Positions 37,188-46,804 of a stretch of 64,000 nucleotides of DNA are shown here, one piece after another. The DNA is from Phenylobacterium sp. RIFCSPHIGHO2_01_FULL_69_31 (GTDB taxonomy: Bacteria > Pseudomonadota > Alphaproteobacteria > Caulobacterales > Caulobacteraceae). The position numbers and the translations under genes are program-made. Position 1 is the stretch's first letter. The number at the start of each line of letters is the position of its first letter. The stretch is from positions 62,001 to 126,000 of the forward strand of contig NZ_MHXN01000006.1 in NCBI RefSeq assembly GCF_001824475.1, written 5' to 3'. The notes beneath the pieces were generated by a model, which saw nothing but the letters and a program-made list of their open reading frames with translations, was not told where the DNA came from and made no database searches.

Positions 37188-38342
37188 ATGAACCCTAACG
37201 CCGAGTTCGACATCATCGTCTATGGCGCCACCGGCTACACCGGCCGCCTGGTGGCCGAGCACCTGGCGCAGCGCTACGGCGTGGGCGGCGAGGTGAAGTG
37301 GGCCATGGCGGGCCGCTCCGCCGACAAGCTGGCGCAGGTTCGCGACGAGATCGCCGCCCCCAAGGACACTCCGCTGGTGGTCGCCGATGCGAGCGATGCG
37401 GCGCAGCTCAAGGCCATGGTGGGCCGGGCGAAGGCAATCATCACCACGGTCGGCCCCTACCAGCTCTATGGCTCGGACCTGGTGGCGGCCTGCGCGGCGG
37501 CGGGGACCGACTATCTGGACCTCTGCGGCGAGCCCAACTGGATGCGCCGGATGATCGACGCGCACGATGCAGCGGCCAAGGCCTCGGGCGCGCGGATTCT
37601 GTTCTCGTGCGGCTTCGATTCCATCCCGTTCGAACTGGGCGTCTACTTCACCCAGGAAGCCGCCAAGGCGAAGCTGGGCGCGCCTGCGCCGCGGGTGAAG
37701 GGTCGGGTGCGCGGCATGCAGGGCGGCCTGTCGGGCGGCACCGCGGCCAGCGGGGCGGCCACCATGGCCTCGATCCAGAAGGACCCGTCGCAACTGGCGG
37801 TGATGATGAGCCCGTTCGGCCTGACCCCCGGCTTCGAGGGGCCAGCCCAGCCGCCGGGCACGGCCGCCGGCGACGATCCCGACGTGGGGCCGGTGGCGCC
37901 GTTCATGATGGCGATCATCAACACCAAGAACGTGCACCGCTCGAACCTCCTGATGGGGCACGCCTACGGCAAGGACTTCGTCTACGACGAGATGGTGATG
38001 GGCGCGCCGGGCGCGGGCGGCCCGGGCTTCACCGACCTGGGCAGCCTGCCGGGCGGCGGGCCGAAGCCGGGCGAAGGGCCGACCAAGGAAGAGCGCGAGG
38101 CGGGCTTCTACGACGTGCTGTTCGTGGCCACCGGCGCCGACGGGCGGCAGGTGCGCGCTTCGGTGAAGGGCGACAAGGACCCGGGCTACGGCTCGACGTC
38201 CAAGATGCTGGCCGAGACGGCGATCGCGCTGGTGAACGCTCCCGATGTGAAGGGCGGGATCTGGACCCCTGGCGCGGCTCTGCAGGGCCGGCTGGTCGAC
38301 CGCCTGCAGCAACACGCGGGGCTGACGTTTACGGTGGAGTAG
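37188..38342 (+). CDS. saccharopine-dehydrogenase-family NAD(P)-binding protein
   Basis: 384 aa. The N-terminal Rossmann fold has DIIVYGATGYTGRLVAEHL (residues 9-27) and AGRSADKL. ITTVGPYQLYGSDLV and FSCGFDSIPFELG follow, all typical of the trans-acting enoyl reductase or saccharopine dehydrogenase-like family, not of true lysine-pathway enzymes. In mycobacteria relatives act with polyketide synthases; in proteobacteria their role is unclear. No lysine or polyketide gene is nearby. Confidence 0.88.
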   Translation: MNPNAEFDIIVYGATGYTGRLVAEHLAQRYGVGGEVKWAMAGRSADKLAQVRDEIAAPKDTPLVVADASDAAQLKAMVGRAKAIITTVGPYQLYGSDLVAACAAAGTDYLDLCGEPNWMRRMIDAHDAAAKASGARILFSCGFDSIPFELGVYFTQEAAKAKLGAPAPRVKGRVRGMQGGLSGGTAASGAATMASIQKDPSQLAVMMSPFGLTPGFEGPAQPPGTAAGDDPDVGPVAPFMMAIINTKNVHRSNLLMGHAYGKDFVYDEMVMGAPGAGGPGFTDLGSLPGGGPKPGEGPTKEEREAGFYDVLFVATGADGRQVRASVKGDKDPGYGSTSKMLAETAIALVNAPDVKGGIWTPGAALQGRLVDRLQQHAGLTFTVE

Positions 38343-38372
38343 GCCGGGCCGGTGAGCGGGGGCGCGGCCCCG

Positions 38373-39158
38373 CTAGGCCGCCGTCCACCCGCCGTCGATG
38401 GAGAGGTTGGCGCCGGTGATCTGGCTGGCGGCGTCCGAGCAGAGGTAGACGGCGAGCGAGGCCACCTGGTCGACGGTGACGAACTGCTTGGTGGGCTGGG
38501 CCTCCAAGAGGACGTCGCTGATCACCTGTTCCTTGGTCAGGCCGCGGGCCGCCATGGTGTCGGGGATCTGCTTTTCCACCAGCGGCGTCCAGACGTAGCC
38601 GGGGCTGATGCAGTTCACCGTGACGCCGTGGGTGGCGACCTCGAGCGCTGCGGTCTTGGTCAGGCCGGCGATGCCGTGCTTGGCGGCGACGTAGGCGGAC
38701 TTGAACGGCGAGGCCACAAGGCTGTGGGCCGAGGCCGTGGAGATGATCCGGCCCCACTTGCGCGCCTTCATCCCCGGGATCGCCGCGCGCATGGCATGGA
38801 AGGCGGACGACAGGTTGATGGCCAGGATCTGGTTCCACTTGTCGACCGGGAACTCGTCGATCGGCGAGACGTGCTGGATGCCGGCGTTGTTCACCAGAAT
38901 GTCCAGCGAGCCGAAGTCCGCCTCGGCCTTGGCGATCATGGCGGCGATGGCCTCGCCGTCGGTCATGTCGGCCCCGTCGTAGGCGGCGCGCACGCCGAAA
39001 TCCGCCTCGATCTTGGCCCGCTCGGCCTCGATGGCCGCCGGGTCGCCGAAGCCGTTGATCACGACGTTGGCGCCCTGTTCGGCGAAGGCGCGGGCGATGG
39101 CCAGGCCGATGCCGCTGGTCGAGCCGGTGACGAGGGCGGTCTTGGCTTGCAGGGACAT
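38373..39158 (-). CDS. bdhA: D-3-hydroxybutyrate dehydrogenase
   Basis: 261-aa short-chain dehydrogenase. It shows the cofactor motif TGSTSGIG (residues 11-18), NNAG, and active-site Ser in STASAHS with YVAAK (Tyr/Lys). The stretch NAGIQHVSPIDEFP and the WTPLVEKQIPD substrate loop are characteristic of 3-hydroxybutyrate dehydrogenase. It oxidises D-3-hydroxybutyrate to acetoacetate during polyhydroxybutyrate turnover. The patatin-like gene lies 39 bp upstream in the same direction, a common alphaproteobacterial pairing. Confidence 0.9.
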   Translation of the reverse strand: MSLQAKTALVTGSTSGIGLAIARAFAEQGANVVINGFGDPAAIEAERAKIEADFGVRAAYDGADMTDGEAIAAMIAKAEADFGSLDILVNNAGIQHVSPIDEFPVDKWNQILAINLSSAFHAMRAAIPGMKARKWGRIISTASAHSLVASPFKSAYVAAKHGIAGLTKTAALEVATHGVTVNCISPGYVWTPLVEKQIPDTMAARGLTKEQVISDVLLEAQPTKQFVTVDQVASLAVYLCSDAASQITGANLSIDGGWTAA

Positions 39159-39197
39159 GGCGGGCTCCGTCTGGCTATTGTGCAGTGCAGCGAAGCC

Positions 39198-40328
39198 TCA
39201 TGGCGGATTTACGCCCGGTCGTCCATCGCCGGTGAGGTCGTAGGTGGCCACGCCTGGCCGTTCCGGCAGGGCCAGCGCCTCGCAGCGGCCGAGGGTGCGC
39301 CGGACATCCGCCAGGCCCGCGCGCCAGTGCTCCTGCATGGTGACGCGCGAGAACTCGTAGTCCTTGGAGTTCCCCTCGTAGAGCTTGGCCCGGTAGATCA
39401 GCTGCACGATGGCGATGCGGTTCTCCTGGGCGAAGGCGTGCAGGAGCGCGACGTCTTCCGGCCCGTCGAAGTCGTGCGGCAGACGGGCCAGCAGCCGCTG
39501 CAGCGCGGCCTTGGCGTTCTGCAGGCGGGCTTGAACGTCGGTGTTGAGCCGGGTGCGGCTGGAGAAGCGGATGTCCTTCTCGCGTTCCGCGGCTTCCAAG
39601 AGGGTCTTGGGCATGTCGCCGCGGGCGCTGAACAGGTCCACCTGGAAGATCAGCAGGTTGCGGTCCCCGGCCTCGTCCAGCACGTAGTGCAGCGGGGTGT
39701 TGGAGACGATGCCGCCGTCCCAGTAGTGCTCGCCGTCGATCTCTACCGGCGGGAAGCCGGGCGGCAGGGCGCCCGAGGCCATGATGTGTTCCGGCCGGAT
39801 GCGGCAGTGGGTGTTGTCGAAATAGGCGAAGTTGCCGGTACGGACGTTCACGGCGCCGACGCTGAACCGCATGTCGCCGGAGTTTATGCGGTCGAAATCG
39901 ACCATCTCCTCCAGCGTCGCCCTCAGCGGGGCGGTGTCGTAGAGGCTGATCGCCTGCGGCGCGCCGGGCGGATAGAGGATCGCCGGGGGCACGCGTGGCG
40001 TGAAGAAGCCCGGCACCCCGAACGCGGCGATCCAGGTGGCGGCCACCTCGTTCCAATAGGCGCGCAGATGCTCATTGGAGGGCGCATGCGGCGCCGGCGC
40101 GGCGGACGATACCAGGCGCCAGAAGGCGTCCAGCTGCTCGTGGCGCTTCTCGGGCGGGTTGCCGGCGATCAGGGCTGCGTTGATGGCGCCGATCGAGATG
40201 CCGGCCACCCAACCCGGCTGGAGGCCGGCCTCCTCCAGGCCCTGGACGACGCCGGCCTGATAGGATCCCAGCGCGCCACCGCCCTGCAGCACCAGCACGC
40301 GGTCGCATTCGGCAGCGGTGATCGTCAT
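39198..40328 (-). CDS. patatin-like phospholipase with DUF3734
   Basis: 376 aa from ATG 40328 (GGAG upstream). The patatin domain has the oxyanion loop QGGGALGSYQAG (15-26), nucleophile Ser45 in GISIGA and catalytic Asp204 in WDGGIVSNTP. The remaining about 120 residues match the DUF3734 C-terminal region of this family. Such lipases co-occur with bdhA and are suspected to act on polyhydroxybutyrate granules or membrane lipids; this is family inference. No signal peptide is present. Confidence 0.9.
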   Translation of the reverse strand: MTITAAECDRVLVLQGGGALGSYQAGVVQGLEEAGLQPGWVAGISIGAINAALIAGNPPEKRHEQLDAFWRLVSSAAPAPHAPSNEHLRAYWNEVAATWIAAFGVPGFFTPRVPPAILYPPGAPQAISLYDTAPLRATLEEMVDFDRINSGDMRFSVGAVNVRTGNFAYFDNTHCRIRPEHIMASGALPPGFPPVEIDGEHYWDGGIVSNTPLHYVLDEAGDRNLLIFQVDLFSARGDMPKTLLEAAEREKDIRFSSRTRLNTDVQARLQNAKAALQRLLARLPHDFDGPEDVALLHAFAQENRIAIVQLIYRAKLYEGNSKDYEFSRVTMQEHWRAGLADVRRTLGRCEALALPERPGVATYDLTGDGRPGVNPP

Positions 40329-40410
40329 GGCGCGCTCCGCATCGGGCGCCCATCGCACCCCGCGACGCCGCTGTGCGCAAGAGGCGAGGCGGGACTGTGG
40401 CGGTTACGGC

Positions 40411-40434
40411 GGGCGCGTGCGCAAAAACGCGCCC
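40411..40434. terminator. 8-bp hairpin downstream of radC
   Basis: GGGCGCGT (40411-40418) pairs with ACGCGCCC (40427-40434) across an 8-nt loop. It lies just past the radC stop but has no trailing U-tract on the minus strand, so its role is uncertain. Confidence 0.4.
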
Positions 40435-40440
40435 GGCGTC

Positions 40441-41181
40441 TCACATCAGGCCGAGGGCCTTGAAGCTGGCCACGCCGTCGCGACCGACCACCAGATGGTC
40501 GTGGATGGCGATGCGCAGAGGGCGGACCGCCTCGACGATCTGGCGGGTCATGTCCACGTCGGCGCTGGAGGGCGTTGGATCGCCTGAGGGGTGGTTGTGC
40601 ACGAGAATCAGGGCGCTGGCCGAAAGCTCCAGCGCCCGGCGGGCCACTTCGCGGGGATAGACCGGGGCGTGATCGACGGTGCCGCGGTTCATGACCTCGT
40701 CAGCGATCAGCTGGTTCTTCTTGTCGAGGAAGAGGACGCGGAATTGCTCGCGCGCCTCATGCGCCAGGGCCGTCTTCACATAGGCCAGCAGTGCGGCCCA
40801 CGACGAGATCACCGGCCGACGGACGACCTGTTCACGGGCCGTCCGCAGCGAGATCTCGTGCTGCAGCTTTAGGTCCAGGGCCACCGCCTCGCCGACGCCG
40901 GCCACGGTGCGCAGCTCGTCGGCCGTGGCGCCCAGCACGCCGCCCAGCGAACCGAAGCGGGCCAGGAGCTGCTTGGCCAGCGGCTTGACGTCGCCGCGCG
41001 GGATCGTCCGGAAGAGCAGCAGCTCCAGCACCTCGTAGTCGGGCAGGGCCGCCAAGCCGCCCGCCACGGCGCGCTCGCGCAGCCGCTCGCGATGGCCGGC
41101 GTAGTGCGGCTTGGGCGCCGGCGCCGGGCGCCAGAGCTGGGCCTGGGGCGAAGCGTCCTCGACGGAGAAGGGGCGGGCCAT
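40441..41181 (-). CDS. radC: RadC/JAB-domain protein
   Basis: 246 aa. A helix-hairpin-helix-like N-terminal part ([16 protein letters not shown]) is followed by the MPN+/JAB metal site [16 protein letters not shown] near residue 190. The zinc-peptidase-like fold and motif are unmistakable. Despite the historic name, a DNA-repair role is not secure for RadC. It is the full normal length and appears to be monocistronic. Confidence 0.93.
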   Translation of the reverse strand: MARPFSVEDASPQAQLWRPAPAPKPHYAGHRERLRERAVAGGLAALPDYEVLELLLFRTIPRGDVKPLAKQLLARFGSLGGVLGATADELRTVAGVGEAVALDLKLQHEISLRTAREQVVRRPVISSWAALLAYVKTALAHEAREQFRVLFLDKKNQLIADEVMNRGTVDHAPVYPREVARRALELSASALILVHNHPSGDPTPSSADVDMTRQIVEAVRPLRIAIHDHLVVGRDGVASFKALGLM

Positions 41182-41297
41182 GACGCGTCAATGTTCCGCA
41201 ATTGTTCGCGCAATGCAAGGCCAAGCTAGACGCCCCCGATCGGGGGAGGCCGCTGCGGCGCCGGCGTTGCAAGGTTCGTCCCGGGATGGAGGGGACG

Positions 41298-41402
41298 ATG
41301 AAAATCGGGACGCTGATCGGTGTGCTGGCGGTGGCCGCGCTGGTGATGACCCTGGTGCTGGTGGGACCGGATCAGGCCACGGAGCTGGCCTACCTCGGCT
41401 AA
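41298..41402 (+). CDS. 34-aa hydrophobic peptide
   Basis: ATG 41298 lies directly downstream of GGAGGGGACG, a very strong ribosome-binding site. The peptide has one transmembrane-like stretch (IGTLIGVLAVAALVMTLVLVG minus its ends) and a polar end DQATELAYLG. An in-frame ATG at 41286 is possible. It converges on the ABC/M1 gene and overlaps its stop by 4 bp. No family is recognised; the ribosome-binding site argues for real translation. Confidence 0.55.
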   Translation: MKIGTLIGVLAVAALVMTLVLVGPDQATELAYLG

Positions 41403-44400
41403 TCCCCGACGCGGATGGCGTTGTCGTCCGAGTTGCGGTCGATCTGCTTGTTGTAGGGGTCGACGCCGGCGAACCGGGGCGGCTTGTCCACGGTGAGCGT
41501 GATCGTCTGCGGGCCGGACCTCAGCGGTGTGCGGCGGAAGGCCAGGACGTTCTTCGCTGCGAAGCCGGGCTTGCCGGGCTCGGCGTCGAACACGCCCACA
41601 TCGAACACCTCGCCGGCCGGGATGGGCGCCGGCGCCTCCTGGCCCCGGCCGTCGGCATAGGCCTTCTTGGCTTCGACGGTCAGGGTCACGTCGTAGCGGC
41701 CGTCGGCGCGCTTCTTCACGGCCGCGGTCTTGGTCGAGAGGTCGTAGATCGTGATCTTCTCGAACAGGTCGGTGATGAGCTGCTGGGCCACGGGGTCGCT
41801 TCCGGCCTCGGCGCGCAGGGCGTCGACCAGGTCCTGGGAGCGGGGGTAGGGGGCGCCCTTGAAGGCGTATTGCGCCAGGAGGCGGCGGAGCGCGGCGTTG
41901 ACCTTGGCCTCGCCGATCCGATCGCGCAGCAGGTACATGACCAGCGAGCCCTTGCGGTAGTGGATGTACGGCTGGTTCTCGACCCGGATCAGCGGCAGCT
42001 CCTCCACCAGCTCGCCGCCGCGGCTGCGGAGATAGCGGTCCAACTCGAATTTCAGGAACTTGCGGATGCCGGCCTGGCCGTAGGTCTTCTCCATGACCAG
42101 CAGGGCGGAATACTGCGCCAGGGTCTCGGAGAGGGCGGTCGCCCCCTGCATGTCGGCGCCGATGATCTGGTGGGCCCACCACTGGTGCGCCAGCTCATGC
42201 GCCGTGACGTAGGTCACGTAGTCGATCTTCTCGGGTTCGGTGTTGTCGGTGACGAAGCCGATGCCCTCCGAGTAGGGCATGGTGTTGGCGAACGCCTGGG
42301 CGAACTGCTCGTAACCGGGGAATTCGATGATCCGGGCCTGGTGGAACTGGTAGGGGCTGAAATTGGCCTGGTAGTAGTCCAGGCCCGTCTCCAGCGCCTT
42401 GATCATCCGGTCAACGTTCCAGGGATGCTGGCGGTCGTAGTAGATGGCCAGTTCGACCCCCTTGTAGACCTCGCGCCGGATGGCATAGCGGGCCGACTGC
42501 ACCGAGAAGAAGTTCAGCACCGGGGCGTCCGTCCGGAAGCGGATCGTTCGCCGGCCGCCCTTGATCGAGTCCGAAATCCTGTAGCCCGGCGCCACAGGCG
42601 TCTGGTCGGCGTCGGTGGTGACGCGGATGTCGGCGTTTACCCAGTCGGCGTTGGCCAGGTAGTTGCGGGCCTGGGCGGCGCGGTCCTCGAGCTTCGGCGG
42701 GCGAAGCTGGGGCGGCAGGCCGTACTTGCGGCGTTTGGCGCGGTCCTGCAGCAGCTGCGCGCGATCCATGCCGACGACGGGCGCGAACTCGAAGTTGTTC
42801 ACGAAGGTCCCATTGTCGACGATGCGGGTGGTGTTGCCCGAGTTCTTGAAGCCGCGCTGCTGCATCACCGTCTGGAACGAGAGTGCGGTGCGCTGGCCGG
42901 GCTGGAGCGGGGTGTCGAAGGTGAAGATGCGGTAGTTGAAGCGGTCGAAGGTGCGGACCCGTGCGGCGCCGTTCACCGACATCTGCAGGGCCTTGGTGTC
43001 GCGCGCGAGGCGCACGTGCAGCTCGCGGATCGGCGCCCCGGTGTCGTTGACCAGCTGGTAGACGCCCTCGGTGACCAGCTTCGGCAGGGCCGGGTGGAGG
43101 TCCAGGTCGAGGGCGACGTCGGTGACCGAGGGCTGGGGGACCTTCTCGTAGCGGAGGAACGCCTTCTCGAACTCGGCCATCCACCGCTCCTCCTCGATCG
43201 AGGTCCGGTAGGTGTTGATGACGTTGGTGTTGTCGTAGATGAAGGCGCCCAGGCCGATCCACGCCGCGACGGCGGCGGCGCCGATGGCTCCGGCGGGGCT
43301 CAGCAGGCGGCGGGGCAGGCGCTTGAGGCGCGGCAGCATCCGGGTTTCGGTCCCTCGCCGCCACAGGCTATAGGCCAGCACCAGCAGGATGACGGCAAAG
43401 GCGCTCCAGTAAGCGCGGAACCACGCCGCGAAGCGGGCGTAGTCGCCCTGGCCGTTCATGTCCGAGAGCGGGGTCGGGACGCGGCCGCCGTAGAGGTAGA
43501 GGTTGTGCTCGAAGCCGAGGGTGGGGAACGTGAGGACGGCGACCAGGTAGAGCACCATCAGCCCCCAGCCGACGAACTTGTGGGGCGAGACCGCCTGGAA
43601 GAACACGGCCAGCACCGCGATCAGCGTCCAATCCACCGCGCTCGGCAGGACGTACCAGTAGAGGTACTTGTCGAGCTGCAGATCGTAGAAGCCCTTGGAG
43701 ATCTGCACCACGACGCCGGCCGCCGCGCTCACCAGCAGCATGGCGATCAGGACCAGGGCGATGGCCAGGGTCTTGGGGACCACGAAGGCCCAGTCGGGGA
43801 CCGCCGTGGCGTCGACGATCTCGTGCGTCTTGCGCTCCCGCTCCCGCCAGACCAGTTCGCCCGCGTAGAACACCGCGACGATCACGACCAGGAAGCTGAA
43901 GCTGCCCTGCAGCGTGCCGATCACCCAGCGGGTGACGGGGTAGAGCTTCGCGCCGCTGAGCTCGTCGCCGAGGATCAGGCTGCCCAGGCTGTTGAACAGG
44001 CCGAGCAGCAGCAGCACCGCGAAGGCGGGGCTCTTGAACACTTGGCCCATCTCGAAGCGGGTGCGCTTCAGCAGCTGCGCCCACGCGACTTCCAGGCCGC
44101 GGCCCGGGGCCGGAAGTCGGCGGCCGGCGGGCGCTGACGGCGGCGCCTCGGCCACGGCGGCCGGCTTGCGCACGCGGCCGGCCTTGGCCTCGAATCGGAA
44201 GGTGAACCAGGCGCTGGCCAGGCAGGCGAAGGCGACCGGCAGCCAGATAAGGCGGTTCCAGAGCAGGGGCCCGACGAGGTCGGGCATGCGGCTGTTGGAG
44301 TCGGCGGCGGTGAAGTAGCGGGTCGCCAGCTCCCAGGCGGCGAGGCCGAACGGCTCCACGAGCGAGGCGAGCTGCAGCTTGTCCGGGTCCTGCAGCGCGA

Positions 44401-44977
44401 CGTTCATGGCCAGGTAGGCCACCATGAACCCGGCGACGCCGAGGTAGGTGCCCATCATTGAGCGGGTGACCGTGGCCAGGGTGAAGAAGATGGCCGAGGT
44501 CAGAAACAGGCCGGGCAAAGCCAGCCAGACATAGGCGAAGGCATAGTCGGCCAGCCGGTTCGGACCCATGGTCTCCGGATCGACCCAGGGCATCAGCGAC
44601 CCGACCACGATCGCGGCGGGGACGAACAGGAAGGCCAGCGCCACGGCCGCGAAGGCGCCGGCGAAGCGGCCGAACAGATAGTCGAACTTCCCGATCCGCG
44701 TGGACCGGACGATCGGCCCGAAACCCGTCTCCTCGTCGCGGACCACGACATTGGCGACGAAGGCCGTGGAGACGAACATGAAGAAGACCGTCATCACCAT
44801 GACGATCTGGCCGATGGCCTGGGGCGAATTCTTGTGGACGTTGCCGCCGGCGCCGATCTGCACGCGGTCGATGCCGACAGCCCCGAACACCAGCAAGAAG
44901 AAGATCAGCCCGGCGATCCAGAAGATCGGTTGGCGAAGCTGGTAGCGCAGCTCGAAGGCCGCGATCTTGCCGAACAT
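41399..44977 (-). CDS. ABC-2-type permease fused to M1-family aminopeptidase
   Basis: 1192 aa. Residues 1-260 and about 310-580 hold two blocks of about six transmembrane helices each, so one chain can supply a full permease. The last helix leads to an M1 metallopeptidase domain (about 600-1190) with HELAH (His927-His931). A downstream Glu951 lies in ALSETLAQY with 19 intervening residues; classical M1 enzymes have 18. The peptidase should face the periplasm. The ATPase gene lies 18 bp upstream in the same operon. Function is unknown; peptide export with trimming is an inference. Confidence 0.92.
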   Translation of the reverse strand: MFGKIAAFELRYQLRQPIFWIAGLIFFLLVFGAVGIDRVQIGAGGNVHKNSPQAIGQIVMVMTVFFMFVSTAFVANVVVRDEETGFGPIVRSTRIGKFDYLFGRFAGAFAAVALAFLFVPAAIVVGSLMPWVDPETMGPNRLADYAFAYVWLALPGLFLTSAIFFTLATVTRSMMGTYLGVAGFMVAYLAMNVALQDPDKLQLASLVEPFGLAAWELATRYFTAADSNSRMPDLVGPLLWNRLIWLPVAFACLASAWFTFRFEAKAGRVRKPAAVAEAPPSAPAGRRLPAPGRGLEVAWAQLLKRTRFEMGQVFKSPAFAVLLLLGLFNSLGSLILGDELSGAKLYPVTRWVIGTLQGSFSFLVVIVAVFYAGELVWRERERKTHEIVDATAVPDWAFVVPKTLAIALVLIAMLLVSAAAGVVVQISKGFYDLQLDKYLYWYVLPSAVDWTLIAVLAVFFQAVSPHKFVGWGLMVLYLVAVLTFPTLGFEHNLYLYGGRVPTPLSDMNGQGDYARFAAWFRAYWSAFAVILLVLAYSLWRRGTETRMLPRLKRLPRRLLSPAGAIGAAAVAAWIGLGAFIYDNTNVINTYRTSIEEERWMAEFEKAFLRYEKVPQPSVTDVALDLDLHPALPKLVTEGVYQLVNDTGAPIRELHVRLARDTKALQMSVNGAARVRTFDRFNYRIFTFDTPLQPGQRTALSFQTVMQQRGFKNSGNTTRIVDNGTFVNNFEFAPVVGMDRAQLLQDRAKRRKYGLPPQLRPPKLEDRAAQARNYLANADWVNADIRVTTDADQTPVAPGYRISDSIKGGRRTIRFRTDAPVLNFFSVQSARYAIRREVYKGVELAIYYDRQHPWNVDRMIKALETGLDYYQANFSPYQFHQARIIEFPGYEQFAQAFANTMPYSEGIGFVTDNTEPEKIDYVTYVTAHELAHQWWAHQIIGADMQGATALSETLAQYSALLVMEKTYGQAGIRKFLKFELDRYLRSRGGELVEELPLIRVENQPYIHYRKGSLVMYLLRDRIGEAKVNAALRRLLAQYAFKGAPYPRSQDLVDALRAEAGSDPVAQQLITDLFEKITIYDLSTKTAAVKKRADGRYDVTLTVEAKKAYADGRGQEAPAPIPAGEVFDVGVFDAEPGKPGFAAKNVLAFRRTPLRSGPQTITLTVDKPPRFAGVDPYNKQIDRNSDDNAIRVGD

Positions 44978-44995
44978 GCCGTTAGAACCCCTCGG

Positions 44996-45874
44996 CTAGG
45001 CCGCGCGGCGCGAGGCGGCGAGGGTCGAGAAGTAGACGTCTTCCAGCCCGCCGGGCACGGGCTCGAAGCCGGCGCCGGGGACGCTGTCGGAAAGTACGTG
45101 GATGACGGTGCGACCTCCGGCCAGGCGCGTGGAAATCACCTGGCTGCGCGCCCGCTCGGCCTCCAGCTCATGGCGGTCGATGACCTTGCGCCAGACGCGG
45201 CCGGAAAGGCCCTCGACCAGATCGGCGGGGGCGCCTTCCTGCAGGATCCGGCCGCCGGCCAGCACGGCCATCCGCGGGCAAAGGTCGGCCACGTCGTCGA
45301 CGATGTGGGTGGACAGGATCACCACGACGTTCTCGCCGATCTCGGCCAGCAGGTTGAGGAAGCGGTTGCGCTCCTCCGGGTCCAGGCCCGCAGTGGGCTC
45401 GTCCACGATGATGAGGGTCGGCCGGCCGATCAGCGCCTGGGCGATGCCGAACCGCTGGCGCATGCCGCCGGAGTAGCCGGCGACCGCCTTCTTGCGCACG
45501 TCCCACAGGTTCACCTGTTGTAGGAGGCTCTCGACGGTCTCCTTGCGCTCGGCCTTGCCCGCGATGCCCTTCAGCACGGCCATGTGGTCCAGCAGGTCGA
45601 GGGCGGAGACCCGCGGATAGACGCCGAAGTCCTGGGGCAGGTAACCGAGCGTGCGGCGCAGCGCCTCGGGCTGGGCGATCACATCGATATCGCCGAACCG
45701 GATCGAGCCCGAGGTGGGCGTCTGCAGCGTGGCGATGGCCCGCATCAGCGTGGACTTGCCGGCGCCGTTGGGGCCCAGCAGTCCGAACATGCCTTTGCCG
45801 ATCTCCAAATCGACGCCGTCCAGCGCGCGCGTCCCGTTTGGATAGACGTGCGTCAAACCCTTGATGGAAAGCAT
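44996..45874 (-). CDS. ABC transporter ATP-binding protein for the permease/M1 fusion
   Basis: 292 aa from ATG 45874 after AGAGGATC; the longer frame to 45934 adds an unlikely leader. It carries Walker A GPNGAGKST (34-42), Q-loop LPQDFG, signature YSGGMRQRFGIAQAL, Walker B LIIVDEPTAGLDPEE and H-loop STHIVDD. A C-terminal domain of about 80 residues is typical of drug or peptide ABC-2 exporters. It is the first gene of the operon and energises the permease encoded next. Confidence 0.93.
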   Translation of the reverse strand: MLSIKGLTHVYPNGTRALDGVDLEIGKGMFGLLGPNGAGKSTLMRAIATLQTPTSGSIRFGDIDVIAQPEALRRTLGYLPQDFGVYPRVSALDLLDHMAVLKGIAGKAERKETVESLLQQVNLWDVRKKAVAGYSGGMRQRFGIAQALIGRPTLIIVDEPTAGLDPEERNRFLNLLAEIGENVVVILSTHIVDDVADLCPRMAVLAGGRILQEGAPADLVEGLSGRVWRKVIDRHELEAERARSQVISTRLAGGRTVIHVLSDSVPGAGFEPVPGGLEDVYFSTLAASRRAA

Positions 45875-46129
45875 GATCCTCTGACTTCCACCCCACCCGG
45901 CTTTGAAGCTGCCTCGGGGCGAGGCGGCGGGCAAGTGAGGGTTATGTAACGTGTGGTGCGCCGGTAACGGCTGCTCCGGCGCGTTACGCCCCCGGCGTTG
46001 ATCGCCTCACAGGCGAGTGCGGTTCACCCAAGCTCGTCGCGGCGCCGCTACGCATTCGTCGCACGGCGATGGAGCCGACGACCGCCGCGCCCGATGTCCG
46101 CCGAAGCAAACCAAGCATCGGAGATGGGT

Positions 46130-46804
46130 ATGAAGCGTAGTTTCCTGGCGGGGGTCGCCCTGGCCTCGGTCATCGGCGCGGCGGGCGCGGCGCAGGCGGC
46201 GGTCATCGTGGCGCCGGTGAGTGTCAGCGTCACCAGCGGAGGGACCGTGGGCTCCTTCTGGACCGTCGACAACGTGATCGATCAGTCGGGTCTCACGAGG
46301 ACCTACATCCCAGGCGTCACGGACTTCGACGCCTTCGTGGCCGAACCGAACCGGCATTCTGGCGTTCTGAACACCGAATGGTTCAGTCATCGGGACTCCC
46401 GTTCCGCGCAGTTGACCTTCGACTTCGGACAGGAGGTCACGCTCTACAAGCTGGCGATCTGGGACGAGAACAATTCCTCGCAGCAGTCGATGTCGATCTC
46501 GACGCCTGCCCTGGGGCTCATCCGATCGTTTGCGCCCCGGGAGAATTCCGGCTCGCCCTATCCGGGCGGCGAGGTCTTTGAGTTTCGACCGATCACCACG
46601 CGCTATCTGACCCTCGATATCACCGGCTGCGGGACGAAGCCCCAATTCAACTCGGTCGACTACTGCGGCCTGGGCGAGATCATCTTTGCGGACGGCAGCG
46701 GGGTCGCGGCCGTGCCGGAGCCGGCGACCTGGGCGCTGATGATCGGCGGGTTCGGGATGGCCGGCGCCATGCTGCGCCGTCGCCAGCGGCTGGCCCTCGC
46801 CTAG
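46130..46804 (+). CDS. PEPxxWA-CTERM anchored extracellular protein
   Basis: 224 aa from ATG 46130 (GGAG 6 bp upstream; ATG 46124 also possible). A signal peptide ends at AQA (about residue 22). The mature part is a beta-rich domain of about 170 residues with DFGQEVTLYKLAIWDEN, in the style of discoidin-type folds. The C-terminus has the sorting signal VPEPATWALMIGG, a hydrophobic helix and RRRQR. Such proteins are processed by an exosortase and often linked to exopolysaccharide. No exosortase gene is in the window. Confidence 0.88.
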   Translation: MKRSFLAGVALASVIGAAGAAQAAVIVAPVSVSVTSGGTVGSFWTVDNVIDQSGLTRTYIPGVTDFDAFVAEPNRHSGVLNTEWFSHRDSRSAQLTFDFGQEVTLYKLAIWDENNSSQQSMSISTPALGLIRSFAPRENSGSPYPGGEVFEFRPITTRYLTLDITGCGTKPQFNSVDYCGLGEIIFADGSGVAAVPEPATWALMIGGFGMAGAMLRRRQRLALA

